Positions 16,414-25,800 are shown, counted from the stretch's first letter. The stretch: DNA of 64,000 bases from Flammeovirgaceae bacterium UBA2366 (GCA_002344065.1 DDTK01000012.1:434001-498000), one strand, 5' to 3'. The notes: generated by a model not told the origin, from the letters alone. Numbers and translations: made by a program.

Positions 16414-17508
16414 ATGAAGCTGACAGAGAACGATATCCTCAAAGCCCTCTCCACCGTAGAAGACCCTGACCTGAAACGTGACCTGGTAAGCCTGGGGATG
16501 ATCCGCGACCTGAAGGTTTCAGAAAAGGAGATTGCATTTACGGTTGTACTGACTACCCCAGCCTGCCCACTTAAAGAAAAGATCAGGCAAGAGTGCCTGG
16601 ATGCCGTTGAAGCTGTTGTTGGTGAAAACTTTCCAATTAACATTCACATTACGTCATCGGTAACCTCCAGCCGCAACAATGCCCCCTTACTTCCGCAGGT
16701 TAAAAATATTGTGGCAATCGCTTCCGGTAAAGGCGGTGTTGGCAAATCAACCGTAACCAGCAACCTGGCGGTTGCCCTGGCACAAAGCGGTGCCAAGGTT
16801 GGTTTGATTGATGCGGATATTTACGGCCCTTCCATTCCTACCATGTTTAACTGCGAACATGAGCAGCCCGCGGTCCAGGATGTCAACGGCAAATCGATGA
16901 TTTTACCGTTAGAACAATATGGTGTTAAACTTATGTCGATTGGGTTTCTTACACCACCCGACAGCGCTGTAGTGTGGCGCGGACCGATGGCCAGCGCTGC
17001 CCTCAAACAATTTTTCAGTGAAACCCTTTGGGGTGAACTGGATTACCTGTTGATCGATCTTCCTCCCGGAACGAGTGATATCCATTTAACCATGGTGCAA
17101 ACAGTTCCGGTTACAGGAGCCGTAATCGTAACCACACCACAAAAGGTGGCATTGGCCGATGCCAATAAAGGAATGGCCATGTTCAGGCAACCACAAATCA
17201 ATGTGCCCATACTGGGTATTATTGAAAACATGGCGTTTTTCACCCCGGAAGAACTTCCCAATAACAAATACTACATCTTTGGAAAAGATGGTGGCAAGAA
17301 CTTATCGGAAAAATACAATGTTCCCCTACTCGGACAAGTGCCTTTGGTACAGAGCATCCGCGAAAGCGGAGACTCCGGCTTACCTGCGGTGATGAAGGAA
17401 GGTGTTACGGCTGATGCCTTTCGCGAACTCGCTGAATCATTGGCACGGCAGATTGCCATAAGAAATGCTAACTTAGCCGAAACAAAGCGAGTTGAATTGA
17501 ATGTGTGA
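16414..17508 (+). CDS. mrp: Iron-sulfur cluster carrier ATPase Mrp/ApbC
   Basis: It has an N-terminal MIP18/DUF59 domain (EDPDLKRDLVSLGMIRDL) and a ParA-type P-loop ATPase domain with IASGKGGVGKSTVTSNLA (about residue 105), DADIYGPSIPTMF and DLPPGTSDIHLTM. The region that carries CxxC for Fe-S binding in other Mrp proteins reads ENMAFFTPEELPNNKYYIFG (about residues 270-290) and has no cysteine. ATG 16414 gives the standard MKLTENDILKAL start. The open frame further upstream overlaps the divergent Fic gene. Its stop overlaps the NifU-like start. Confidence 0.93.
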   Translation: MKLTENDILKALSTVEDPDLKRDLVSLGMIRDLKVSEKEIAFTVVLTTPACPLKEKIRQECLDAVEAVVGENFPINIHITSSVTSSRNNAPLLPQVKNIVAIASGKGGVGKSTVTSNLAVALAQSGAKVGLIDADIYGPSIPTMFNCEHEQPAVQDVNGKSMILPLEQYGVKLMSIGFLTPPDSAVVWRGPMASAALKQFFSETLWGELDYLLIDLPPGTSDIHLTMVQTVPVTGAVIVTTPQKVALADANKGMAMFRQPQINVPILGIIENMAFFTPEELPNNKYYIFGKDGGKNLSEKYNVPLLGQVPLVQSIRESGDSGLPAVMKEGVTADAFRELAESLARQIAIRNANLAETKRVELNV

Positions 17509-17759
17509 TGAATACGCTGACTGATCTTACCCAACGCATTGAAGAATCATTGGATTCCATACGTCCCTACCTGGAAGCTGACGGTGGCAACGTACGAATT
17601 CAAGAAATAACGGATGGGAACATTGTAAGACTGGAATTTCTTGGCGCTTGCGGCAGTTGCCCCATGTCCACCATGACGTTTAAGGCGGGCGTAGAAGAAG
17701 CTATCAAAAAGGCCGTTCCGGAAATTAAGGGCATAGAAGTTGTAAACCTCACGGTTTAG
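17508..17759 (+). CDS. NifU C-terminal-like Fe-S scaffold protein
   Basis: This 83-residue protein is a stand-alone NifU-like domain with the signature YLEADGGNVRIQEI, then FLGACGSCPMSTMTFKAGVE, whose CxxC ligates an Fe-S cluster. Such proteins pass clusters to apo-proteins. The ATG overlaps the mrp stop (TGATG); a GTG one codon earlier is the alternative. Pairing with mrp supports a joint role in Fe-S assembly. Confidence 0.93.
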   Translation: MNTLTDLTQRIEESLDSIRPYLEADGGNVRIQEITDGNIVRLEFLGACGSCPMSTMTFKAGVEEAIKKAVPEIKGIEVVNLTV

Positions 17760-17802
17760 ACTCCAATGACCTGTGACCAATGTCCATTTTGGTTACGAAT
17801 TG

Positions 17803-17810
17803 TATATTTG
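17803..17810 (+). promoter_or_regulatory. -7 promoter element before the M43 protease gene
   Basis: TATATTTG matches TAnnTTTG exactly and lies 40 bases before the GTG start of the metalloprotease gene. No TTG is seen at a good -33 distance. Confidence 0.45.
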
Positions 17811-17850
17811 AATAATATAATCCTGTTATTCTGTCCAAACTGTTGATATC

Positions 17851-20022
17851 GTGCGGCATCTCCTGATTTTGTTGGCTTTAATCATGCAACTAACAGCCTT
17901 GCACGTTACCGTATTTGCTCAGGAAAAATGCGGCACCGTTCCCTACATGCAGCAACTCCGCAATGAGGGTAAACTTCGCCAGACAGAAGAACAATTTGAA
18001 AAATGGATGACATTCAAACGACAGTCCTGGCGTTCCAATCAGCAAACACCAAACGAAAGAAATAAACAAACGCAAGGCGAACCCTACCAGATTCCGGTTG
18101 TTGTTCACATCATTCACAATGGTGAGCCTATCGGTAACGGAACCAATATTTCCGATGCCCAGATCTTATCCCAAATCGAAGTAATCAATAAAGATTTCAA
18201 AAGATTAAATACCGATGCGGTAAATACCCCGGCAGAATTTCAACCTGTAGCGGGGAGCCTGGATGTTGAATTTATTCTGGCCAGACGTGATCCAAACGGT
18301 TTACCGACAACAGGCATTAATCGTGTACAGGGAACGAAGACATCGTGGACCATGAGTGATAACGCCATCTTTAAATCATTGAGCTATTGGAATTCCAACG
18401 ACTACCTGAATATTTGGGTTGTTAAGTTTTCAGGATCTACCATTGGTTATGCTCAATTTCCAGTGTCTGAACTTGAAGGACTTGAAAATTACCGTGACGG
18501 TCTTGCCGCTACAGATGGTGTTGCTATCGATTACCTCGCATTCGGTACCATTGATGCCGGCCCTTTCGACCTGGATCCGAAATTCAATAAAGGCAGAACG
18601 GCCACACATGAAATCGGGCACTTCTTTGGACTTCGGCACATTTGGGGAGATGCTAACTGTGGAACAGATTACGTAGAAGATACACCAACACAACGTTCCA
18701 GCACCAGCAATTGTCCAAGTCACCCGCAAACAACAATATGCGGTACTTCCATTGTTAAAATGTTCCAGAACTACATGGATTACACCAACGATGCCTGCAT
18801 GAACATTTTTACGGAAGGACAAATCGGGCGGATGGAAACTATTTTAAATGACGATGCGGTACCCAGAAGAAAGAGCCTTCTTACCTCACCAGGTTTACTG
18901 GATCCATCGTGTACTAAAATTGATGTTGCCCTACTGGGCGTGATAAGCCCGGGGGTAATTAATTGCAATCCACAAGCTGAGTTTAAAATTAATATCCGGA
19001 ATGTCAGTTGTTCAGCTATCGCCTCAGTAAAAACAGTCCATTCTGTGAATGGCGGCTCCTCGGTTAGTAATACCATCACCTTCAATACCCCTCTTGCAAT
19101 TAACGAACAACGCACCATTACTATTCCCGGTGTAAATTTCAGCGAGGGGATAAATGCCGTTTCCCTACAAGTTACCGAAGCAGACAATAAAGCTGATGAA
19201 GATCCTAATAACTCTTCCTTATCCATTAACATTACTGTTGATCAATCACAAGACAGAATTCCTTTACGAGAAAATTTTAATGCACTGAATTGGCCTATCG
19301 TGAACCCGCAAGATGGTTTAGCCTGGCAGATTACGGCTACCAACTTTGGAAACTCCGCCTCGGTACAGGCTTTCAATAATGGAGCTATCGGTCATGAATC
19401 ATGGCTGGCCTCACCGGTTTTAGATTTCAGCAATACTGCTAAAGCCAGTATATTTTTTGATTTGTCTTATGCCTGGAATCAAACCGCTAACGACAGGTTT
19501 AGGATTCTTGCCTCTACAGATTGTGGTGTCACCTATCAACCGCTTTCGTTCGACAGATCAGGTTCAGCCCTTTCCAGTGCAGTTTCAGCAAATCCCTGGA
19601 TACCCACCAGTCCATCGCAATGGCAACAGCGTCACTTTCTTAATTTAAATAATTTGGCCGGTCAACAAGAGGTACGGCTTGCATTTGTTTTCACGAATGC
19701 CACCGGAAATAATCTTTACCTGGATAACATCGAATTTTACGTTTCGGATAACCCCAATCCCGTGGATATCGGTAGCGATCTTTACTCGATTTACTGGCGG
19801 ACTAATTTTGAGGCAATCATTACGTTCGATTTACCCGAACGCATGCCTGTTGGTATTTATGTAGTGGATATTATGGGACGCGAATACCTGAACACTACGG
19901 CACCCGATATACTCAATCAAACCTTTCCTATCGAATTGAACGGAGCAGCAACCGGAATCTACATCATGAAAATCCGGATTGGTAACCAGTTCTACACGTC
20001 CAAGTTTTTTCTTTCCCGGTAA
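17851..20022 (+). CDS. Secreted M43 (pappalysin-type) metalloprotease with T9SS domain
   Basis: A signal peptide (HLLILLALIMQLTALHVTVFAQ) precedes a zinc metalloprotease domain. The metzincin motif HEIGHFFGLRHIWGD is at about residue 253, with cysteine-rich loops around it and the Met-turn region NYMDYTNDACMNIFTEGQ. A fibronectin-like/CARDB-like region follows, then a MAM-like beta domain (about residues 470-635). A type A T9SS sorting domain (VDIMGREY to YTSKFFLSR) closes the protein. It should be exported through the outer membrane by T9SS. GTG start. Confidence 0.92.
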   Translation: MRHLLILLALIMQLTALHVTVFAQEKCGTVPYMQQLRNEGKLRQTEEQFEKWMTFKRQSWRSNQQTPNERNKQTQGEPYQIPVVVHIIHNGEPIGNGTNISDAQILSQIEVINKDFKRLNTDAVNTPAEFQPVAGSLDVEFILARRDPNGLPTTGINRVQGTKTSWTMSDNAIFKSLSYWNSNDYLNIWVVKFSGSTIGYAQFPVSELEGLENYRDGLAATDGVAIDYLAFGTIDAGPFDLDPKFNKGRTATHEIGHFFGLRHIWGDANCGTDYVEDTPTQRSSTSNCPSHPQTTICGTSIVKMFQNYMDYTNDACMNIFTEGQIGRMETILNDDAVPRRKSLLTSPGLLDPSCTKIDVALLGVISPGVINCNPQAEFKINIRNVSCSAIASVKTVHSVNGGSSVSNTITFNTPLAINEQRTITIPGVNFSEGINAVSLQVTEADNKADEDPNNSSLSINITVDQSQDRIPLRENFNALNWPIVNPQDGLAWQITATNFGNSASVQAFNNGAIGHESWLASPVLDFSNTAKASIFFDLSYAWNQTANDRFRILASTDCGVTYQPLSFDRSGSALSSAVSANPWIPTSPSQWQQRHFLNLNNLAGQQEVRLAFVFTNATGNNLYLDNIEFYVSDNPNPVDIGSDLYSIYWRTNFEAIITFDLPERMPVGIYVVDIMGREYLNTTAPDILNQTFPIELNGAATGIYIMKIRIGNQFYTSKFFLSR

Positions 20023-20051
20023 AGGGCCCGAACGTTTGCTGGGGAATTGAT

Positions 20052-20059
20052 TATCTTTG
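20052..20059 (+). promoter_or_regulatory. -7 promoter element before ddl
   Basis: TATCTTTG matches TAnnTTTG exactly, 20 bases before the ddl start. A TTTG at 20035-20038 is too close for a standard -33 element. Confidence 0.45.
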
Positions 20060-20079
20060 AACCTGCTAATTATTGGTGA

Positions 20080-21165
20080 ATGACAGTTAAAAGGAAAGTA
20101 GCCCTACTCTATGGAGGACGGTCCGTTGAACATGGAGTATCGGTTAATTCAGGCCGCAACATTTTTGAATTTATTGATAAAGAACGCTTTGAAGTCGTAC
20201 CTATCGGCATCAGCCAAAACGGCCAATGGTTCTTAACACAAGGCGTAACAAAGGAAGTTGAGCAGGGAAAAGCATTGGGCTTAATCCTTGATCCGAAAAA
20301 TGCCGGACTGATTTTACTGGCCAGTGGCGATCGTATTAAGATTGACCTTGTTTTTCCTGTGCTGCATGGTACCGATGGCGAAGACGGGAGTATACAAGGG
20401 TTGATTAAGGCGCTTGACTTGCCCATGGTGGGTACAGGGGTATTAGGCTCCTCCGTTTCAATGAATAAGATAATTGCGAAAAAGATGTTGAAAGAGGCAG
20501 GTGTACCGGTTACAAAGTTTTTAACCTTTAACTATCGCGATAAAAAGAAAATTAACTTTGAGGAGATTGTTAAAAAACTGAAACTCCCCTTCATGGTGAA
20601 GTCGGCCAGTCTGGGCTCTTCCGTAGGTGTTTCTAAAGTTTCGAAGAAGACTGAATTCAAAAAGGCGTTGGATGAGGCCTTTCGGTACGATCATGAAATC
20701 ATTATTGAGGAGTTTATTACCGGCCGTGAAATAGAGTGTGCCATCATGGGAAACACTCCGGCCATTGCCTCCAACCCCGGAGAGATTGTGATTCAAAAAA
20801 ACTATGCTTTTTATACGTTCGATGCCAAGTATGTTGACCCGGATGCTGTAAAAATTGAAGTACCCGCTAAACTGGATAGAGCATCTGTTAAAACTATACG
20901 TGAAGTTTCTTTAAAAGCATACGAAGCATTGCGCTGCGAAGATTTTGCCCGTGTTGATTTGTTCCTCACAAAAAAGGGAAAGGTTTATGTAAACGAAATC
21001 AATACTATTCCGGGTTTTACCAACTCCAGTATGTTCCCCATGATGTGGAAAGAACGCGGTATCAGTTTTACTGACATGATCAGCAAACTTATTACCTATG
21101 CCCTTGAGCGTTTTGCCGAGAGTAAACGTATTGAACGCGGATATGAATCATCATTAAAATTCTAA
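20080..21165 (+). CDS. ddl: D-alanine--D-alanine ligase
   Basis: Ddl joins two D-Ala residues for peptidoglycan precursors. It starts with the family motif KVALLYGGRSVEHGVSVNSG. It has FPVLHGTDGEDGSIQGL, the ATP-grasp region SASLGSSVGVSKV, EEFITGREIECAIMG, and the metal/ligand end VNEINTIPGFTNSSMFP. The 361-residue length is normal. It is followed after 25 bases by a PASTA-domain protein, another envelope gene, suggesting a cell-wall operon. Confidence 0.97.
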   Translation: MTVKRKVALLYGGRSVEHGVSVNSGRNIFEFIDKERFEVVPIGISQNGQWFLTQGVTKEVEQGKALGLILDPKNAGLILLASGDRIKIDLVFPVLHGTDGEDGSIQGLIKALDLPMVGTGVLGSSVSMNKIIAKKMLKEAGVPVTKFLTFNYRDKKKINFEEIVKKLKLPFMVKSASLGSSVGVSKVSKKTEFKKALDEAFRYDHEIIIEEFITGREIECAIMGNTPAIASNPGEIVIQKNYAFYTFDAKYVDPDAVKIEVPAKLDRASVKTIREVSLKAYEALRCEDFARVDLFLTKKGKVYVNEINTIPGFTNSSMFPMMWKERGISFTDMISKLITYALERFAESKRIERGYESSLKF

Positions 21166-21190
21166 CCAGTCTACCTGCAAGAATCCTGAA

Positions 21191-22012
21191 ATGAAATCTA
21201 CGATAAAAAAATACACATCAACATTAGGCGGAGTATTAATCAGCTTAGGCATTACTTCTGTTGTAGGGCTGATCTTATTACTTTTTTACTTCTATGTTTA
21301 CCTGCCCTCTGCTACCAATCATGGTGAAACCATAACGGTGCCCAGTGTGGAAGGCTTGAACATTTCGGAACTTGAAGATTTCTTGGTCAAGCGTAACCTG
21401 CGTTATGAAGTAAATGATTCATCCTACACCGATGACTATCCACCCCTTACGGTATTGCGGCAGTTTCCGGCAGCCGGTGCAAAAGTAAAAGAGAACAGGG
21501 TGATTTATATTTCGATAAACCGTGTTACACCTCCTACGGTTCCACTTCCAAACCTGGTGGACGGATCACTGATCAATGCTGAGGCAGTATTACGCGGTAA
21601 TGAATTAAAACGCGGACGCATTCAGTTGGTGCGCGGACCATTTCTGAACCTGGTGAAAGAGATGCGTTTTGAAGGTGAGAAAATTGCGCCCGGTACACGC
21701 ATCCCGAAAGGATCAATCATTGACCTGCTGGTGGAAGATGGAGGTAGCAATACGGTACCTGCACCTGATGTACGCGGCTATACACTGGAGGATGCTAAGA
21801 TCCCCATCTTTGGATCAAACCTTAACCTGGGTGAGATACATGTGGTTGGGGATACCACCGGCCGCGAAGCCATTGTGGTATTGAAACAAAAGCCCCCTGC
21901 CTATCAAAATATTAAGGTGGGCGATGTCGTTGAGTTATGGGTAGGTAAAAAAGGGACGCCCGTGCCTGAAGAGGAAGAAGAAGAGCTGGATGAAATAGAT
22001 AATCAGGATTAA
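21191..22012 (+). CDS. PASTA-domain membrane protein
   Basis: After a short basic cytoplasmic tail, one transmembrane segment (about residues 12-38) leads to three PASTA modules: about 45-110 (VPSVEGLNISELEDFL), 115-185 (VPLPNLVDGSLINAEAVL) and 190-258 (VPAPDVRGYTLEDAKIPI). PASTA modules bind peptidoglycan fragments in Ser/Thr kinases and PBPs, but no kinase or transpeptidase domain is attached here. The protein ends in a very acidic tail (PEEEEEELDEIDNQD). Placement after ddl fits a peptidoglycan sensing or scaffolding role. Confidence 0.92.
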   Translation: MKSTIKKYTSTLGGVLISLGITSVVGLILLLFYFYVYLPSATNHGETITVPSVEGLNISELEDFLVKRNLRYEVNDSSYTDDYPPLTVLRQFPAAGAKVKENRVIYISINRVTPPTVPLPNLVDGSLINAEAVLRGNELKRGRIQLVRGPFLNLVKEMRFEGEKIAPGTRIPKGSIIDLLVEDGGSNTVPAPDVRGYTLEDAKIPIFGSNLNLGEIHVVGDTTGREAIVVLKQKPPAYQNIKVGDVVELWVGKKGTPVPEEEEEELDEIDNQD

Positions 22013-22021
22013 CACCAAGAC

Positions 22022-23881
22022 GTGTACGGAAAGCAAATAATTCTTTTATTTCTTTGGTTAATTCCGTTGGTTGGCTTTTCCCAGCTAAAGCGCTACCCTA
22101 TTCAACAAAATATCGGATCCAATTCGCAGCCCTCCTTTAAAACAAAAACCCTGGAGCCCATGTCACTTCCCTTTTGGGATGACTTTTCATCACCCTCCGT
22201 TATCAGCGACACCTTATGGGAAAATAAAATCACGGTTTGGATTAACAATAGCATGGCCATTAACCCGCCTACCATTGGTGTTGCCACCTTCGATGGGTTG
22301 AATGAAAACGGAATAGCGTATCGGCCAAACCCTGATCAAACCCTTGATGTAGGATTTACCGACAGCCTTGAATCTCGCAAAATTAAAATGACAGAGGTAT
22401 CTCTTTTCCAAAGAAACACAGTATTCCTTAGTTTTTTCTATCAGTGGGGAGGCAACGGTGAGATTCCTGATGCCAATGATTATCTCCGTGTAGAATTCCT
22501 AAACAACACAGGAATATGGGAACCCATGCTTACCTTGCAATCAGATGAGGGACAACTGCCTGATCAATTTTATAGTGCTTCTATCCGTATTAACCAGGAA
22601 AGATTTTTTCATGATGATTTTCAATTCCGCTTCCGGTCCTTCGGCAGGCAATCAGGCCGGTTTGATACCTGGCATGTTGATTATGTTTACCTGAACAAAG
22701 GCCGTTCAGAAAATGATTTAACTATTGGCTTTCCGGACAGAGCTCCGCATAAACTATTGGGCCCTTTATTTAATTCCTATTACGCTGTTCCCAAAAAACA
22801 CTTTTTTACAGATCCCGAGGAAAATACCGGCTTACCTGAATTTGGAGTAACCAACCTTAGCAGCATTCCGCAACCTTCAAACTATAACCTGGATGCAACT
22901 GTTTTTTCTTTTTTAAATGAAGTTGAAACTGAACAATTCTTTCAGGCAGCAACCTTCTTCCCTGTTCTGCCTTCCATGCAGGCCTTTGAAAAACGTATTA
23001 TCCCGGTGGGGGTTAAGCCTGATCTGTCTCCCTTTGCTGCGAATGACTCATTGCACATAACTGTTCGAACAACCTATGTAACCGGAGACTCTGTTAACAC
23101 AGGTTTCGAACCCATAAACTTTTACGCGAATGATACGATTCAACAATCGTATAAACTATCCAACTACTATGCCTACGATGATGGCGTTGCAGAATATGCC
23201 GTTGGCCTTACTCAACCGGGAAATTTAGTAGCCTATAGATTTGTGATGCAGACACCCATAGCTGATACTGTTATTGGTTTGCATGTATATTACCCAATAA
23301 CAACAGGAGTATCAGCCAGTAATGCAACGTTTTATGTCTGGAATAATCTTCAGGGAAAACCCGGGCAGATTCTGCTGGAAGAATTGGTTCCTGTTCAGCC
23401 CAGAACGAATAATGAATTTGTGCAACGTAATTTCACACAATCAGCTATTGTCAAAGATACCTTCTATATTGGCTGGCGCCAGCCCACCAGCCGTGTGGCG
23501 GTTGGTCTGGATGCCAGTCAAAATACGGGGGATCAGATTTTCGTAAACATTACAGGAAGTTGGGTGCCCAATACTGATGTTACAGGAAGCCTGATGGTGC
23601 GCCCACGTTTTGGAAAAGGCAATCCTATTACTTCAACCGAAGGTCGTATGAAGGGCCATGTGTCCATCTATCCAAATCCAAATCGGGGTGAGTTTTTTAT
23701 TGAAGGTGATGTTGAACGATTAGAAATTCTCAACTCGGGTGGACAACCGATCACCTTTGAAACAGAATCACTCAACAACCGAAAGCGAATACGCATTTCC
23801 TATCCAAATCCGGGTCTCTATTTGGTACGATACTTCAGCAATACCATTCCCCAAACGCAAAAGTTAATTATACACGATTAG
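22022..23881 (+). CDS. Secreted T9SS protein of unknown function
   Basis: GTG start with a signal peptide (IILLFLWLIPLVGFSQ). The 619-residue body is beta-rich. Its first part (PFWDDFSSPSVISDTLWEN) and the phrase FDTWHVDYVYLNKG look like the jelly-roll/MAM-like domains of many Bacteroidota surface proteins. The end, VSIYPNPNRGEFFIEGD to TQKLIIHD, is a type A T9SS sorting domain. It starts 10 bases after the PASTA gene and converges on the M50 protease gene with only two bases between stops. Confidence 0.85.
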   Translation: MYGKQIILLFLWLIPLVGFSQLKRYPIQQNIGSNSQPSFKTKTLEPMSLPFWDDFSSPSVISDTLWENKITVWINNSMAINPPTIGVATFDGLNENGIAYRPNPDQTLDVGFTDSLESRKIKMTEVSLFQRNTVFLSFFYQWGGNGEIPDANDYLRVEFLNNTGIWEPMLTLQSDEGQLPDQFYSASIRINQERFFHDDFQFRFRSFGRQSGRFDTWHVDYVYLNKGRSENDLTIGFPDRAPHKLLGPLFNSYYAVPKKHFFTDPEENTGLPEFGVTNLSSIPQPSNYNLDATVFSFLNEVETEQFFQAATFFPVLPSMQAFEKRIIPVGVKPDLSPFAANDSLHITVRTTYVTGDSVNTGFEPINFYANDTIQQSYKLSNYYAYDDGVAEYAVGLTQPGNLVAYRFVMQTPIADTVIGLHVYYPITTGVSASNATFYVWNNLQGKPGQILLEELVPVQPRTNNEFVQRNFTQSAIVKDTFYIGWRQPTSRVAVGLDASQNTGDQIFVNITGSWVPNTDVTGSLMVRPRFGKGNPITSTEGRMKGHVSIYPNPNRGEFFIEGDVERLEILNSGGQPITFETESLNNRKRIRISYPNPGLYLVRYFSNTIPQTQKLIIHD

Positions 23882-23883
23882 CT

Positions 23884-25002
23884 TTAATACGCTGTAAGTT
23901 CAATCGGCTTGGGGCTAAAGCAAAGCACAAAAATGATCAGGGCAATCCAGCCTAATACCTGACGATTAACATCAAGCGGTTCTTCAATTTCAGATGGCGG
24001 ATGCTCCACCCCTGCCAGCCTTCCAATGATGAAGGCAAACAATAACCAACCCGTATAACCTTGTAAGGAAGGATCGAACCATGTGAGCATAAACTGCCCG
24101 GCAAAAACAAGAAGAGCGTACATCACCGTATCGCGCATGGGTAGCTTCAATCCGCGAAAGCATAAGGTTAGAAAAATAACATAGGCCGGAATGTAAATGA
24201 TCAAATCTTCAAAAGACATGTGTGGATGCACCAACCCCAATCCGGCATAAAAAACAAAGCTGACGAAGATGATGGAGGCTACCAGTTTATGAAGGCGGAA
24301 ACCAATTAACCCGTAAAGCACATGACCGCCATCCAATTGGCCGATGGGCAGGAGATTTAAAGCCGTGAAGATCAACGCCAGGAAACCTGCAAACAAATAC
24401 GGATAGTGCATGATTTCATGCGGGTTGGGCATACGCTCCGGGTCAGCTACAAATTTTTCAAAAAATAAAAACAACAAGTTTTTACCGATAACCACATCAA
24501 CAATTCCCTCTTGCTGACCATAAACCTTATCGGCATACTCTAGGCCATATTGTTCATACTCCGGATGAATCTGAAAAATGTATTCAGCAGGAGGCAGATT
24601 TGTGAATCCATAAAACAATACAATCATGGCCATTACAAAACCGGCCAGCGGGCCGGCAATACCAATATCAAAATTTATCTTTTTTGAGGTTATGCGCTCA
24701 CGTAACCGGATTATCGCACCCATGGTACCAATAGAGAATGGAAAGGGTGGCATGGGAATATAATAAGGGAGACTTGAGTTTACCTGGTAATGGCGTGCAG
24801 TAAAGTAATGTCCAAACTCATGTACGGTAAGAATTAAAAGAAATGGAACAGAGAAATGCATACCCGAAAAAAAATCAGCCCAGGTAAAAGGGCCGTAAAT
24901 GGATTTACCATGCGTCCATTCTGCCCCCGCAATAGTAGTGGTAACAAACGTGGCAATAAATAGAAATAGTTGAAGAATAATCCGCCTTGCTTCCTTGCTC
25001 AT
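23884..25002 (-). CDS. M50 family (site-2 protease-like) membrane metalloprotease
   Basis: The protein is polytopic with at least six hydrophobic segments. The zinc motif is HEFGHYFTARHYQ near residue 62, and the third metal ligand lies in LLPIGQLDGGHVLYGL. These place it in the M50 intramembrane proteases. It resembles the plant EGY-like branch in having the motif order HExxH ... QLDGGH. The role may be cleavage of a membrane-bound regulator, but no substrate is adjacent. The start overlaps the HAD gene stop (ATGA), so they are co-translated. Confidence 0.9.
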   Translation of the reverse strand: MSKEARRIILQLFLFIATFVTTTIAGAEWTHGKSIYGPFTWADFFSGMHFSVPFLLILTVHEFGHYFTARHYQVNSSLPYYIPMPPFPFSIGTMGAIIRLRERITSKKINFDIGIAGPLAGFVMAMIVLFYGFTNLPPAEYIFQIHPEYEQYGLEYADKVYGQQEGIVDVVIGKNLLFLFFEKFVADPERMPNPHEIMHYPYLFAGFLALIFTALNLLPIGQLDGGHVLYGLIGFRLHKLVASIIFVSFVFYAGLGLVHPHMSFEDLIIYIPAYVIFLTLCFRGLKLPMRDTVMYALLVFAGQFMLTWFDPSLQGYTGWLLFAFIIGRLAGVEHPPSEIEEPLDVNRQVLGWIALIIFVLCFSPKPIELTAY

Positions 25003-25619
25003 AATTTCCTGAAATAATCCAACACGCGATCGGGATGTTCTACTAAAAATGTTTGTATGCCTAACGCTGAAGCGGCTTCAATGTTCTCTTTATTATCATC
25101 AAAAAATAAAGTTTGCTCTGGATTAAAATTATTCTCATCCAGCACTTGTGTAAAAATTCCAGGTTCAGGTTTTCGTTTACCCACCAGGTGGGAATAATAA
25201 TGGATGTGAAAATAATTATTGAGGGAGGAAGCTGATGATACCTGCGGTAACATGTGTTGATTTACAAAACTAAGGTGAATATTATTCGTGTTGCTTAGCA
25301 CAGCTACTGAAAACCTCTGCTTAAGATTATCCAGCAATTGAAGTTTGGCTATTGGCAGATCAACAAGCATGGCATTCCAGGCAGTGTCAATCTCCTTATC
25401 TGATGATGCGAAGGAAAAAATACGTTGCAAAGCTGATCGGAATTCTGAATCGGAAATTTCACCTCTTTCGTACTCAAAAAATTCGGGATTTTTCTGATAC
25501 GTCAACCGTACCTGTTGAGGGGTAAAACCCGATAGTTTACAAATTGCCTGAATGGTATTATCCACAGACAAATCGATGATGACACCACCAAGGTCGAAAA
25601 TCAGGTTTTGGGGAATCAA
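24999..25619 (-). CDS. HAD family phosphatase-like hydrolase
   Basis: This 206-residue HAD-superfamily protein opens with NLIFDLGGVIIDL (nucleophile Asp9; the usual second Asp is Gly, as in the YihX/epoxide-hydrolase-N branch). It has VAVLSNTN (motif II), a Lys in GKRKPEPGIF (motif III) and TLFFDDNKENIEAA (motif IV). YihX-type members dephosphorylate sugar phosphates, but the substrate here is unknown. The start is a TTG. It lies just downstream of the tRNA on the same strand and overlaps the M50 gene. Confidence 0.88.
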   Translation of the reverse strand: MIPQNLIFDLGGVIIDLSVDNTIQAICKLSGFTPQQVRLTYQKNPEFFEYERGEISDSEFRSALQRIFSFASSDKEIDTAWNAMLVDLPIAKLQLLDNLKQRFSVAVLSNTNNIHLSFVNQHMLPQVSSASSLNNYFHIHYYSHLVGKRKPEPGIFTQVLDENNFNPEQTLFFDDNKENIEAASALGIQTFLVEHPDRVLDYFRKL

Positions 25620-25640
25620 GGGTTGGGGGAGATAAATAAG

Positions 25641-25714
25641 TGGGCCCAGCAGGGCACGATCCTGCGACCCCCTGATTATGAGTCAGGTGCTCTAACCAGC
25701 TGAGCTATGGGCCC
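25641..25714 (-). tRNA. tRNA with CAU anticodon (Met or lysidine-type Ile)
   Basis: The sequence folds into a 74-base cloverleaf. The 7-bp acceptor stem is GGGCCCA/TGGGCCC with discriminator A. The D-arm is AGCTCAGCTGGTTAGAGCA, the anticodon stem-loop CCTGACTCATAATCAGG has anticodon CAU, and the T-arm is present. CCA is not encoded. It lacks initiator features, having a fully paired first base. Elongator Met and tRNA-Ile2 share this anticodon and cannot be told apart with certainty by eye. Confidence 0.93.
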
Positions 25715-25800
25715 TTATTAAAGAACGACTTAAAAAGAGGTGCAATGATAAATATTAGGATTAACATTCACAATGAAAATCCAGTGATCGAGTCATATTC

